Shown: positions 25,956 through 34,747 of the stretch, piece by piece
Position numbering within the stretch: the first letter of the stretch is position 1
Layout: each line of letters opens with the position of its first letter
Origin: an uncultured Flavobacteriia bacterium
Lineage (GTDB): Bacteria; Bacteroidota; Bacteroidia; Flavobacteriales_D; Crocinitomicaceae
DNA length: 64,000 bases
Assembly (NCBI GenBank): GCA_937975705.1
Contig: CALJTX010000019.1
Location: forward strand, 1-64,000
Reading direction: 5' to 3'
Position numbers and translations under genes: made by a program
The notes under the pieces: generated by a model
Databases searched by the model: none
The model's input: only the letters and a program-made list of their open reading frames with translations
What the model was told of the DNA's origin: nothing

Positions 25956-28900
25956 ATGAAACACTTACTACTCTCCATACTTTTTACCCTTCCAACCTTG
26001 GCGTTTTCGCAGGTGATTATCAATGAATATTCGTGTTCAAATATCACTGGCCCTACCGATGCCTTTGGTCAAAGAGAAGATTGGGTAGAGCTCTACAACT
26101 CAACAGCAGCGGCGGTAGATTTAACAGGTTGGTATCTTTCTGATAAGGCGAGCAACCTCACAAAGTGGCAAATTCCGAGTGGCAACATCAACGCCAATGG
26201 CTTCAAAATGGTTTTTTGTTCCAAACGCGATTTAGTCTCTGGTAATGAATACCACCCCAATTTCAATTTGTCTCAGACCGATGGCGACTGGATCATCTTA
26301 TCAAATCCATCAGCAGTAGTTGTCGATTCCTTTAAAATTGTGCACCTCACAAAATCAAATCATTCGGTAGGTCGCTCCAGTAATGGCGCCATCGATTTCA
26401 AATTATTCACCACCCCAACCCCCAATGCAAACAACGTGGGCGGCGTCAATTTTTATCCGCCAAAGCCTGTTTTCAGTTTAGCACCAGGTTTTTATTCGGG
26501 TGCTCAAACCGTGACCATCACTTGTGCCGATCCATCTGCAATCATTCGTTACACCCTTGATGGTTCAGACCCGACCGCTACTTCTACGGCTTACACCGCA
26601 CCCATTAACATCCCTTCCACTAAAGTCTTGCGCGCCACCGCATTTGGTACAACTTTGTCATCTTTTACCGAAACAAATACGTATTTCATCAATGTTTCGC
26701 ACACCATACCTGTCGTTTCAGTTTGCAGTCAGGGCGTGTTTTCTTTGGTGGCCAATGGTAGCCAAAATCCACCGGACCGAATCGGTGCCTTTGAGCTTTT
26801 TGAACAAGACGGTTCTTTTAAAGATGAATCTGAAGGTGATTTCAACAAACACGGAAATGACTCTTGGGCATATCAACAAAGAGGATTCGACTTTATTTGT
26901 AAAGATCAATACGGACAAAATGGAGACATCGAACACCTCATTTTCCCGGAAAGAACAAGAGATCGCTATCAAAAACTTATTTTAAAGCCAGCAGCCAACG
27001 ACAACTATCCGTTTTCAAATGGCGGCGCACACATCCGCGATGCTTACGTTCATACACTCTCTATCCGTGCCGATCTCAAATTAGATGAAAGAACATGGAG
27101 GCCATGCGTCCTTTATCTTAACGGAAGTTATTGGGGCGTTTATGAAATCCGCGAAAAAGCCGACGACCACGACTTCACTGACTATTACTTTGATCAAGGC
27201 AAATACGACTTATATTACTTGAAAACTTGGGGAGGCACGTGGCAAGAATATGGTGCGCCAAACGCTACACCAGCCTGGAACAACCTCAAGAATTATGTGG
27301 CCACCAACAACATGGGAAATGCCGCAAATTTTGCCTATGTCGATAGCCTTTTCAATTGGAAATCTTTAGTGGATTACTTTGTCTTGAATTCCGTGACCGT
27401 CACCACCGACTGGTTGAATTGGAATACTGCTTGGTGGAGAGGTTTAGACACCACCGGTGACCACAAAAAATGGGGCTATGCCCTTTGGGATCAAGATGCC
27501 ACTTTCGGACACTACATCAACTATACGGGTGTGCCAAGCACGGCGCCAAACGCCGACCCTTGTAACGTAGAAAACCTTCCAAATCCAGGAGGCCAGGGCC
27601 ATACAGAGATTTTAGAAAAGCTCATCAACGAAAATCCGATCGTGGAGCAATATTACATTGCGCGCTATATCGACCTCATGAACACCAAGTTTTCTTGTGC
27701 ATTCATGATTCCTCTTCTCGATTCCATGCTTGCCGAAATTGAACCCGAGATGCCTGCCCAAATTGCCAAATGGGGCGGATCCATGACCACATGGCAAAAC
27801 AACGTGTTGGCACTCAAAAACTTTATCAATACCAGATGTGTTGCACTCACGCAAGGCCTCATCGACTGTTACCAATTAACAGGGCCGTTTGCCACTACTT
27901 TCGATGTGACGCCAGCTGGTGCGGGGCAGATCAAAGTCAATTCAATTTATCCACCAAATTACCCTTGGACCACTGATTATTTTGGCGGAATACAAACAAA
28001 TATTATTGCGCAAGCCGCACCTGGCTTTATGTTTGATCATTGGACGGTCGTTACTGGCCCCTTGGGCTTAGCAACTACTTCTGACACCAATTTTATTACC
28101 ATTACTGGGGCGGAAACCATCGTCGCTGTTTTTGTACCAGATGTACCAGATTTAGATGCCGACGGTTGCTTAAATGTCGACGAAAATTTATTGGGTACAG
28201 ACCCATCTAACCCAGACACCGACGGCGACGGCGAAAACGACTGCGCTGAAATAGGCAATGTTGGCGCACCAACCGATACCGATGGCGATGGCATCATCGA
28301 TGCATTGGAGTCTTCAATTGTCGACACTGATGGCGATGGCGTGATGGATGAACTCGATCCAGACAACACCAATCCATGTATACCGAATGCAAATGCGGGT
28401 CCTTGCGACCAAGATGGCGATGGCCTTACAAATAGCCAAGAAACTGCAGCTGGCACCAACACCACCAACCCAGACACCGATGGCGATGGCCTCACAGACG
28501 GCGCTGAGGTAACCAATGGCTCAGATCCGCTCAATCCTTGCGATCCAGACGATACCCTTCCTGGTTGCCAAATAGACACCGATTTCGATGGCCTCACAGA
28601 TGCACAAGAAGGCGTACTCGGCACCAATCCACTCAACGCAGACACCGATGGCGATGGCATCAACGACGGCACTGAAGTGACAAATGGTTCCAATCCGCTC
28701 GACCCGTGTGATCCAGATGGCAGCAGCCCTGAATGTGCGACCGGAATTTTCTTCCCAACCGCATTCTCACCAAATGGTGTAGGAAACGGCCTCAATGAAG
28801 TATATCAAATTATTGCGGGTAAGGATATCGCAGCTATTAACTTCAAAGTAGTAGACCGCTGGGGTAATCTCATGTTCTCCTCGACCAACAAACTTTTCAA

Positions 28901-29021
28901 ATGGGATGGTACGCACAAAGACAAGCCTTGTAACAGTGGTGTCTATGCTTACGTTTGCGATGTCACGTATGAAAACGGCAGCACTAAAAAATTCACGGGT
29001 AACATCACTTTAATTCGATAA
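25956..29021 (+). CDS. Large T9SS-exported protein with lamin-tail, CotH and calcium-binding repeats
   Basis: A 1021-residue secreted protein. After the signal peptide (ending AFSQ) comes a lamin-tail domain (about 20-150, INEYSCSN and WVELYNST), then a chitobiase-like C-terminal module (about 170-235, IRYTLDGSDPTATS). A CotH kinase-like domain spans about 245-640 and includes LYLNGSYWGVYEIREKAD and ALWDQDATFG. An InlB-like beta repeat follows, and then about eight thrombospondin type 3 aspartate repeats (729-928, DTDGDG). The last 90 residues are a gliding-motility type B sorting domain (FFPTAFSPNG, VDRWGNLMF). Eukaryotic-like CotH proteins phosphorylate other proteins; activity here is untested. 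The PorP/SprF gene directly behind is its probable partner. Confidence 0.9.
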   Translation: MKHLLLSILFTLPTLAFSQVIINEYSCSNITGPTDAFGQREDWVELYNSTAAAVDLTGWYLSDKASNLTKWQIPSGNINANGFKMVFCSKRDLVSGNEYHPNFNLSQTDGDWIILSNPSAVVVDSFKIVHLTKSNHSVGRSSNGAIDFKLFTTPTPNANNVGGVNFYPPKPVFSLAPGFYSGAQTVTITCADPSAIIRYTLDGSDPTATSTAYTAPINIPSTKVLRATAFGTTLSSFTETNTYFINVSHTIPVVSVCSQGVFSLVANGSQNPPDRIGAFELFEQDGSFKDESEGDFNKHGNDSWAYQQRGFDFICKDQYGQNGDIEHLIFPERTRDRYQKLILKPAANDNYPFSNGGAHIRDAYVHTLSIRADLKLDERTWRPCVLYLNGSYWGVYEIREKADDHDFTDYYFDQGKYDLYYLKTWGGTWQEYGAPNATPAWNNLKNYVATNNMGNAANFAYVDSLFNWKSLVDYFVLNSVTVTTDWLNWNTAWWRGLDTTGDHKKWGYALWDQDATFGHYINYTGVPSTAPNADPCNVENLPNPGGQGHTEILEKLINENPIVEQYYIARYIDLMNTKFSCAFMIPLLDSMLAEIEPEMPAQIAKWGGSMTTWQNNVLALKNFINTRCVALTQGLIDCYQLTGPFATTFDVTPAGAGQIKVNSIYPPNYPWTTDYFGGIQTNIIAQAAPGFMFDHWTVVTGPLGLATTSDTNFITITGAETIVAVFVPDVPDLDADGCLNVDENLLGTDPSNPDTDGDGENDCAEIGNVGAPTDTDGDGIIDALESSIVDTDGDGVMDELDPDNTNPCIPNANAGPCDQDGDGLTNSQETAAGTNTTNPDTDGDGLTDGAEVTNGSDPLNPCDPDDTLPGCQIDTDFDGLTDAQEGVLGTNPLNADTDGDGINDGTEVTNGSNPLDPCDPDGSSPECATGIFFPTAFSPNGVGNGLNEVYQIIAGKDIAAINFKVVDRWGNLMFSSTNKLFKWDGTHKDKPCNSGVYAYVCDVTYENGSTKKFTGNITLIR
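28141..28740 (+). repeat. Aspartate-rich calcium-binding repeat region
   Basis: About eight copies of a DxDxDG-type loop occur, several encoded by nearly the same bases (gataccgatggcgatggc and variants). The motifs match thrombospondin type 3 repeats. The region links the CotH and beta domains to the sorting domain and is probably stiffened by calcium after export. Confidence 0.8.
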
Positions 29022-29024
29022 GCG

Positions 29025-30068
29025 ATGCGCTTGAAGCTAAGCCTTTCTTCTTTTGTGCTGTTCTTGTCCTTTGGTTGGATTTCAACGGGCGCTGCACAAG
29101 ATTTTCACCTGACCCAGGCAGACCGCAGCATGCCTTTTCTGAATCCTGCTTTTGTTGGCACTTATAAAGGTTTTGAAAAGCTCACTTTGCTCAACCGCAA
29201 TCAATGGATTGGTTCAGGCACCCAATTCCTGACAAGTTACGGCATGGCCGAATTTACACCAGGGCGCACACGTCAATCAGATCGCGCATATGCAGGTATC
29301 GGCGCCGGATTTAGCAACGATGTGGGCGGAGATTCCCGCATGTCGCAAAAATCGTTTGGACTTACCGCAAGCGGGCACATTCCATTAGCAAAGGGCCATT
29401 GGCTAGATGCAGGCATTCAAACAGCCATCCAGCAACGCAGTGCAGATTTCAGTAGCTTGCTTTATTATTCCCAATGGAACGGCAGTGCTTTGGACCCAAG
29501 TGTATATTCTGGCGAAGAAAACGATTTTGTCAATTTTGCTTTCGTCGATGCGGGCCTCGGCGTTGCGTATCGTTTTGAACCCAATCAGCGCGGCGAGTTG
29601 CGCGATGGCCAGTGGTCTTTGCAAACAGGTTTTTCTTTGCAGCATGTAAATCGCCCACGCTTACAATACAACACACTTTCTGCCGATCGCCTGTATCAAA
29701 AAGCTGTTGTCTATGCTTGCTTTTCTTTGGGGCTCAACGAAGTTTCGGCGCTGCAGTTTTCGCTCACCCATTTGCGCCAAGGAGGCCACTCAGAATCGAT
29801 GTTAGGTGCAATCTACCGCATGAAACTCCGCGGTAGCTCTCAGGTTACCAACGAAGTGAGTACCAGAATCTTGAGCGCAGGGCTTTATTTTCGCTCTACA
29901 GCTGCTATAGCCCCGTATATCGCTTTAGATTTGGGCGCCTTTGATTTTGGGATTTCTTACGATGCAGATTTGGGCGCTACGTCTTCTGTTTTCAGACATT
30001 CTGTGGAGCTCAACCTCGCTTACACATTTCTTAAAAAATCCGCTTTCAAAGGTAGCCGTTTGCGTTAA
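29025..30068 (+). CDS. PorP/SprF family type IX secretion outer-membrane protein
   Basis: A 347-residue outer-membrane protein with a signal peptide ending GAAQ. The mature protein begins DFHLTQADRSMPFLNPAFVG, the PorP/SprF opening (usually FSQYMFNxxxxNPAYAG), and continues with beta-barrel strands such as YAGIGAGFSNDVGG and LDAGIQTAIQQRS. SprF-like proteins are needed for secretion or cell attachment of a specific type B cargo encoded next to them. Here it starts 3 bases after the CotH cargo gene, the expected cargo-partner arrangement. Its end overlaps the convergent GH3 gene by 23 bases. Confidence 0.9.
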   Translation: MRLKLSLSSFVLFLSFGWISTGAAQDFHLTQADRSMPFLNPAFVGTYKGFEKLTLLNRNQWIGSGTQFLTSYGMAEFTPGRTRQSDRAYAGIGAGFSNDVGGDSRMSQKSFGLTASGHIPLAKGHWLDAGIQTAIQQRSADFSSLLYYSQWNGSALDPSVYSGEENDFVNFAFVDAGLGVAYRFEPNQRGELRDGQWSLQTGFSLQHVNRPRLQYNTLSADRLYQKAVVYACFSLGLNEVSALQFSLTHLRQGGHSESMLGAIYRMKLRGSSQVTNEVSTRILSAGLYFRSTAAIAPYIALDLGAFDFGISYDADLGATSSVFRHSVELNLAYTFLKKSAFKGSRLR

Positions 30069-31572
30069 GAAAAGCTGTCCATTTGGTTGCTTGTTCTTTG
30101 TTCATGACGCGCGGTATTTTATTTTGCGCACCTAATTTTCCGATGCTTTCCAAATAGTTATAAAAAACTGAGGTGGGCAACACCGTGAGTTGCGGCATGG
30201 GCATACTGTGCTTGCGCACATAAGCGTAGTCGTCGTTAATTGCTTGTAGTGCTGTATCTATCTGCGCAATGATCGCTGAGCTTGCTAGTTGTTCATCACA
30301 ACCAATATACCAACAATGTTGTTGGTTTGCTTCATCGGCATGAATCGTATATTCTGAAAAAGAGCGCTTCACTTTTGAGCTCACTTCTTTGAGCGCTTGA
30401 TTGATATTATCCAATGACAGATGTTCGCCGCACAAACTCAAAAATTGCTTGATGCGCCCCGCAATGATGATTTCATGGGTGGTGGTGTCAATAAACCGAA
30501 CGAGGTCGCCGATCATGTAACGCCACAGCCCAGCATTGGTGCTAATGACGAGTGCGTAATCTATACCAGGCTTCACTTCACTGATCGAATACGCTTTATA
30601 TTGATTTTTAAGTTCGCCAGATTCTGTGAAGTATTCGGCATTAAAAGGAATGAATTCAAAGAAAATACTGTTGTTCATGAGCAGCGTCATGCCTCTTTTT
30701 TTCGGACTCGTTTGGTAGGCAAAATACCCTTCGCTGGCTAAATATGTATCGAGTAAAACAACGGGCTTACCAGAGATTTTTTGCAAGCGTTCTACAAACG
30801 GATCCATGTAAACGCCGCCATGAACGTAAACCTGAAAATTTGGCCATATTTCATGGATATTGTCGAGCTTGTAGTGCTTAACAATTTCTTCAAGCAGTAG
30901 CACACACCAACTCGGAATGCCCGCCATAATACCGATATCCCATTTGGGTGCTTCTTGTACCATTAAAGGTAATTTCGCCTTCCAATCTTTGAGATGGGTA
31001 ATTTTTTTGGTGGGTTTGGTGAAGGGCGCAGCGATGAGAGAGGTGTGTTTTTTCAAGATGCCGCTGAGGTCGCCTTCGTAATGTTGGTCAATCTTTTTTA
31101 GTTTGGTGGAGCCGCCAACGGCAAGAACTTTTGCGCTGTAAAATGAATCAGGCAAATTCAATTCATGCAGAATGGAAAATTGACGCAGTGAAACGCGCTG
31201 AAAAGACCGAATCATTTCAGTGGTTACAGGAATTCTTTTGCTTGGCGCACCTGTTGTGCCCGATGACAGCGCGTAGTATTTAATGCGTCCGGGCCAAATA
31301 GTATCTTTTTTACCCTCAATAGTCTCTTTGAGCCAATCTGTGTAAAATTGATCGTATTCGGTAATTGGAACACTTTGTTGGTAGCGAGATACGAGGTCAG
31401 TTTTTTGCAGTAAGGCCTGGAATTGATAGCGCAGACCGAAGGCTGTTTTTTTGGAGTGGTCCATGTTTTGACGCAGGACCTCTAGTTGTTGTTTGTAGTC
31501 AGCACTTACGCGCGATATGCGCTTGAAACTGATTGCTGTACTGCGCTGAATGAGCTTACCAATTATCGGCAT
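30046..31572 (-). CDS. GH3 family acyl-adenylating enzyme
   Basis: The ATG at 31572 (MPIIGKLIQRSTAISFKRI) is the likely start; the longer open frame upstream would run across the usp gene's promoter. The 508-residue protein belongs to the GH3 superfamily of adenylating enzymes, with the ATP motif YYALSSGTTGAPSKR and downstream YLASEGYFAYQ and GDLVRF segments. Plant GH3 enzymes join amino acids to hormones such as auxin; the bacterial substrate is unknown. The gene is common in Bacteroidota. It is transcribed alone, with 99 bases to the divergent usp gene. Confidence 0.9.
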   Translation of the reverse strand: MPIIGKLIQRSTAISFKRISRVSADYKQQLEVLRQNMDHSKKTAFGLRYQFQALLQKTDLVSRYQQSVPITEYDQFYTDWLKETIEGKKDTIWPGRIKYYALSSGTTGAPSKRIPVTTEMIRSFQRVSLRQFSILHELNLPDSFYSAKVLAVGGSTKLKKIDQHYEGDLSGILKKHTSLIAAPFTKPTKKITHLKDWKAKLPLMVQEAPKWDIGIMAGIPSWCVLLLEEIVKHYKLDNIHEIWPNFQVYVHGGVYMDPFVERLQKISGKPVVLLDTYLASEGYFAYQTSPKKRGMTLLMNNSIFFEFIPFNAEYFTESGELKNQYKAYSISEVKPGIDYALVISTNAGLWRYMIGDLVRFIDTTTHEIIIAGRIKQFLSLCGEHLSLDNINQALKEVSSKVKRSFSEYTIHADEANQQHCWYIGCDEQLASSAIIAQIDTALQAINDDYAYVRKHSMPMPQLTVLPTSVFYNYLESIGKLGAQNKIPRVMNKEQATKWTAFLNANGYL

Positions 31573-31649
31573 TTGAAAAGAAGCTTTTAAGGTGGAGGCT
31601 TCACACAAAAATAAAGAGAAAACTAGTGCGTTCTTACTGCACTTTGTTT

Positions 31650-31657
31650 TAAATTTG
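31650..31657 (+). promoter_or_regulatory. Predicted -7 element of the usp-fbp unit
   Basis: TAAATTTG matches TAnnTTTG exactly, 14 bases before the ATG at 31672. No good -33 TTG was found at the usual distance. Confidence 0.45.
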
Positions 31658-31671
31658 TAAAAAACTTGACT

Positions 31672-32496
31672 ATGCAAACTAAAACCTTCATTGTTCCTCA
31701 CGACTTCACACCAGTTGCCGACATCGCCCTACAACACGCTATTGCCACAGCCAAGCCTTTAGGTGCTCAGATTCAAGTACTTCACGTAGTGTCCAAAGAC
31801 ACCCAAATCCCTGAAGCACTTGCGCAACTAGAAAATATTATTGGTCAGTTTGAACAAGAAGGTGTTCAGCTTAAACCCAATGTGCGCATTGGAAGCATTT
31901 TCGAAGATATCGGCGCTTTTGCCGCAGAACATCAAGCAGAACTTATCGTCATGGGTACCCATGGCGCTCACGGTTGGCAGCACATTACCGGCAGCCGCGC
32001 CCTTAAAGTAGTCACGAGCTCTCAGGTTCCTTTCATTATCGTTCAAGAGAAAGCTGTCAAAGCAAGTGGCTATGACTCCATTGTTGTCCCTATGGACCTC
32101 CACAAAGAAACCAAACAAAAGCTTTCAATAGTTGCCAATTTGGCGCAATATTTCAAGTCTAAAGTTCATGTGGTTACGCCAGACGAATCCGACGAGTTTT
32201 TGCGTCACCAAGTGCGTTCCAATATCACTTTCTCTGAAGGATTCTTCAAAGACCGCGGCATTGAAATGACCAGCGCGCTTGTTCCTAGCGCAGGCTTTGA
32301 TAAAGAAGTTGTCAAATATGCGGTAAGTGTAGATGCAGACCTCATTGCTATCATGAACCTTCAGCGCAATAACCTCTTTACCGCACTCACTTCTAATCAC
32401 GAGCAGTACATCATCACCAACGATGCACTGATCCCTACGCTTATTGTCAATCCTATTCACTTAGGTTCTGACTACAGCAATATGTTCTCTATGTAA
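31672..32496 (+). CDS. Universal stress protein with two Usp domains
   Basis: ATG 31672 gives MQTKTFIVPHDFTPVADIAL, the family start. The 274-residue protein contains two tandem Usp domains, about 1-138 and 139-272. The first has the nucleotide-loop pattern GTHGAHGWQHITGS; the second is more divergent and lacks a clear loop, so probably only one site binds ATP. Usp proteins support survival under starvation or redox stress. It precedes fbp by 2 bases and is probably co-transcribed with it, tying stress response to gluconeogenesis. Confidence 0.93.
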   Translation: MQTKTFIVPHDFTPVADIALQHAIATAKPLGAQIQVLHVVSKDTQIPEALAQLENIIGQFEQEGVQLKPNVRIGSIFEDIGAFAAEHQAELIVMGTHGAHGWQHITGSRALKVVTSSQVPFIIVQEKAVKASGYDSIVVPMDLHKETKQKLSIVANLAQYFKSKVHVVTPDESDEFLRHQVRSNITFSEGFFKDRGIEMTSALVPSAGFDKEVVKYAVSVDADLIAIMNLQRNNLFTALTSNHEQYIITNDALIPTLIVNPIHLGSDYSNMFSM

Positions 32497-32498
32497 GC

Positions 32499-33494
32499 AT
32501 GTCTAAACTCATTACCCTACACGAGTTTATTGTCAGCAAGCAAAAAGATTTTCCATTTGCAACAGGCGAGTTATCTCGTTTGCTGAGCGATATCGCCCTA
32601 GCTTCAAAAATTGTCAGCAATGATGTCCGCAAAGCTGGTTTAGTCGACCACATACTCGGCGCCCAAGGTGGCCAAAATGTGCAAGGCGAAGAACAGCAAA
32701 AATTAGATGTTGTTGCCGACGAGGCATTTATACGTGCTTTTGAAAATGGTGGTGAGGTGTGTGGTATTGGCTCAGAAGAAAACGACGATTACCTCGCTTT
32801 TGAATCCGAGCAAGCCAAAAACGCCAATTATGTTGCATTATTTGACCCGCTAGATGGCTCATCCAATATAGACGTCAATGTCTCAATCGGCACCATTTTT
32901 TCGATCTACCGCAGGGTTTCACCTCAAGGATCAAAAGCAACCTTAGAAGACATGTTGCAGCCAGGCACCCAACAAGTTGCCGCTGGTTACGTACTCTATG
33001 GATCATCAACACTTTTAGTCTACACAACGGGCAATGGTGTCAATGGCTTTACCCTAGACCCCTCTATCGGTGAGTATTTCTTATCGCATCCCGACATGAA
33101 AATGCCTGAAAACGGAAGGCTTTATGCTGTCAATGAAGGCAATCTCAATGATTTTGACCCTCAGCTGCGCGCCTACCTTGCTTACTGTCAGTCCAACGAC
33201 AACCAAACAGGAAAACCTTACTCAGGGCGTTACATCGGTTCTTTAGTTGCCGACTTCCATCGCAATCTCATTAAAGGTGGTATTTATATTTACCCAACTG
33301 TTCCATCTGCACCAAAAGGCCGTTTGCGCCTGTTATATGAGTGCAATCCATTGGCCTTCATAGCCGAACAAGCTGGCGGTTTGGCAACCGATGGTAAGGA
33401 TAGAATTTTGGAAATACAACCTACAGCCTTACACCAACGCGTTGGTTTTTATATTGGCTCGAAGTTAATGGTAGAAAAAGCCATGGGGCTTTAA
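32499..33494 (+). CDS. fbp: Class 1 fructose-1,6-bisphosphatase
   Basis: A 331-residue enzyme of gluconeogenesis that removes the 1-phosphate from fructose 1,6-bisphosphate. The metal site is complete: GSEEND at 91-96 and DPLDGSSN at 116-123, followed by the sugar-phosphate region with YIGSLVADFHRN and KGRLRLLYECNP. Length fits the class 1 family. It lies 2 bases after the usp gene, indicating one transcript. Its 3' end is near the convergent ExbBD operon, with no clear terminator between. Confidence 0.97.
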   Translation: MSKLITLHEFIVSKQKDFPFATGELSRLLSDIALASKIVSNDVRKAGLVDHILGAQGGQNVQGEEQQKLDVVADEAFIRAFENGGEVCGIGSEENDDYLAFESEQAKNANYVALFDPLDGSSNIDVNVSIGTIFSIYRRVSPQGSKATLEDMLQPGTQQVAAGYVLYGSSTLLVYTTGNGVNGFTLDPSIGEYFLSHPDMKMPENGRLYAVNEGNLNDFDPQLRAYLAYCQSNDNQTGKPYSGRYIGSLVADFHRNLIKGGIYIYPTVPSAPKGRLRLLYECNPLAFIAEQAGGLATDGKDRILEIQPTALHQRVGFYIGSKLMVEKAMGL

Positions 33495-33536
33495 GCAGCG
33501 TGCATTGAACTTTTCTGTTCTTTCGTAGCCCCGACT

Positions 33537-34304
33537 TTAAGATTTCGCTTTCAGGTTAATGGTGTAGTCCATTTCTGCAATTCCTGCACCCGGAACCTTA
33601 TTGTACTTTACTTCACGCTTGATGCGTTCTTTGATGTCGTTGATAGTGCGGTCATCGGCGCAAGTAGTTACAGATTTAATCGATCTTACACCAATTACTT
33701 GTCCTTCTGCATTGATTTGTACCTTGAAACCAATGCGGCAATCAAAATCGTTCTCATAAGAAGGCAAACTCACATTATTGACACGAATACGGCCTTTACC
33801 AGAACCTCTGCCTGATCCAACACCATCATCGCCTTCCCCGCTGCCGCTTCCGTTTCCACCGAAAGGCCCGTTACCTGAGCCATTTCCGTTGCCACTGCCA
33901 CCATTGCCAAAGAAGTTGGTGCTTTGCGTTGTGGTAGACGTACCATTTGTGCCGTTCTGAGAATTGTGGTTATTGGAATTACCGCTGTTGTGTGAAAAAT
34001 CGCTCTGACTAGCGGTAGCAACTCTTTCCGTTTGCTCTGCAGGCGGCGCTATACGACCCGAACCCGGGTTGCCACCACCGCGAGATCCACCTGCGGCTTC
34101 TTCTAGTTCTAAGTTGTCTATCTGAAATTCTTCAATGACTTCATCGGAGCGCAGAGGTGGAGTATCTACTAATTGATCAGGTCTGGCGTCAAATTTAATA
34201 ATGAAGGCCAACAGCAACATGGAGAGCAACCACACAGTTGTGTAGATCAAAGATTTTTTGGAATCTTCACGTGCGCTGTTGTATTCTAATTGAAATTGTT
34301 CCAT
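33537..34304 (-). CDS. TonB-like energy transducer with Gly/Asn-rich linker
   Basis: A 255-residue protein with one N-terminal membrane helix (about residues 20-38). A long periplasmic linker rich in Gly, Ser and Asn spans about 70-170, and a C-terminal domain follows (SYENDFDCRIGFKVQINAEG and DINDIKERIKREVKY-like helices) similar to TonB C-domains. TonB proteins carry energy from ExbBD to outer-membrane receptors. The linker lacks the usual proline richness and the C-domain contains two Cys (DFDCRIGF and TTCADD) that might pair. It is the last gene of the exbB-exbD unit. TonB identity is supported by context more than by motif. Confidence 0.75.
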   Translation of the reverse strand: MEQFQLEYNSAREDSKKSLIYTTVWLLSMLLLAFIIKFDARPDQLVDTPPLRSDEVIEEFQIDNLELEEAAGGSRGGGNPGSGRIAPPAEQTERVATASQSDFSHNSGNSNNHNSQNGTNGTSTTTQSTNFFGNGGSGNGNGSGNGPFGGNGSGSGEGDDGVGSGRGSGKGRIRVNNVSLPSYENDFDCRIGFKVQINAEGQVIGVRSIKSVTTCADDRTINDIKERIKREVKYNKVPGAGIAEMDYTINLKAKS

Positions 34305-34339
34305 GATAAGGAGCTCTAGCTAATTTGACAATAAAAGAA

Positions 34340-34747
34340 TTACCCCTCTTTGGTCGCAATGATCATTTTGAGGTCATTGAGCATACCAATTTTAAGTAAG
34401 TCTACGAGTTCTTGTACTTGCGCATCGAATGGCAAGCGCAAAATGACAGTGTTGTCGCTGATTTTTTTGGTTTCACCGATCAAAACGCCTTCCAATTGGT
34501 CATATGCGATTTCATCGTTGTTGACATAAAAATGGCGTTGTTGGTTCTCGTCAAATTTAATGGTGAGGGTAACGTGTTGTTTTTGTGTCTTTTCATTTGC
34601 ATCTGACTTCGGCAATGGAACTTTGATAACGTTCGGGTTGGCTAAAGTTGAGATGATCAAAAAGAACAATAACAAGAAGAACATGATGTCGCTCAAGGCA
34701 GAAGTAGCCACCTCTGCATGGAACCTTCTATTTCGCTTTATGGCCAT
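34340..34747 (-). CDS. exbD: ExbD/TolR family biopolymer transport protein
   Basis: A 135-residue protein with a short cytoplasmic start (MAIKRNRRFHAEVATSAL), one membrane helix (about 19-40, SDIMFFLLLFFLI, with the functionally important Asp at its start), and a periplasmic domain ending in DLLKIGMLNDLKMIIATKEG-like helices. ExbD forms the proton-driven motor with ExbB. It overlaps exbB by 20 bases. Whether it energises TonB or a Tol-like system cannot be separated by sequence, but the following TonB-like gene favours the former. Confidence 0.9.
   Translation of the reverse strand: MAIKRNRRFHAEVATSALSDIMFFLLLFFLIISTLANPNVIKVPLPKSDANEKTQKQHVTLTIKFDENQQRHFYVNNDEIAYDQLEGVLIGETKKISDNTVILRLPFDAQVQELVDLLKIGMLNDLKMIIATKEG

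Noticed and set aside
28037..28795. Long Ser/Pro-rich open frame on the minus strand
   Set aside because: It is antisense to the DxDGDG repeats of the CotH cargo, whose codon repetition keeps the opposite strand open.
30046..31701. Longer GH3 protein starting at 31701
   Set aside because: The extension runs through the divergent promoter and the start of the usp gene, and has no family resemblance; ATG 31572 fits the family.
33770..34021. Short frames over the Gly-rich linker of the TonB-like gene, on both strands
   Set aside because: Low-complexity GC-rich coding sequence leaves other frames open; no start context or homology is visible.
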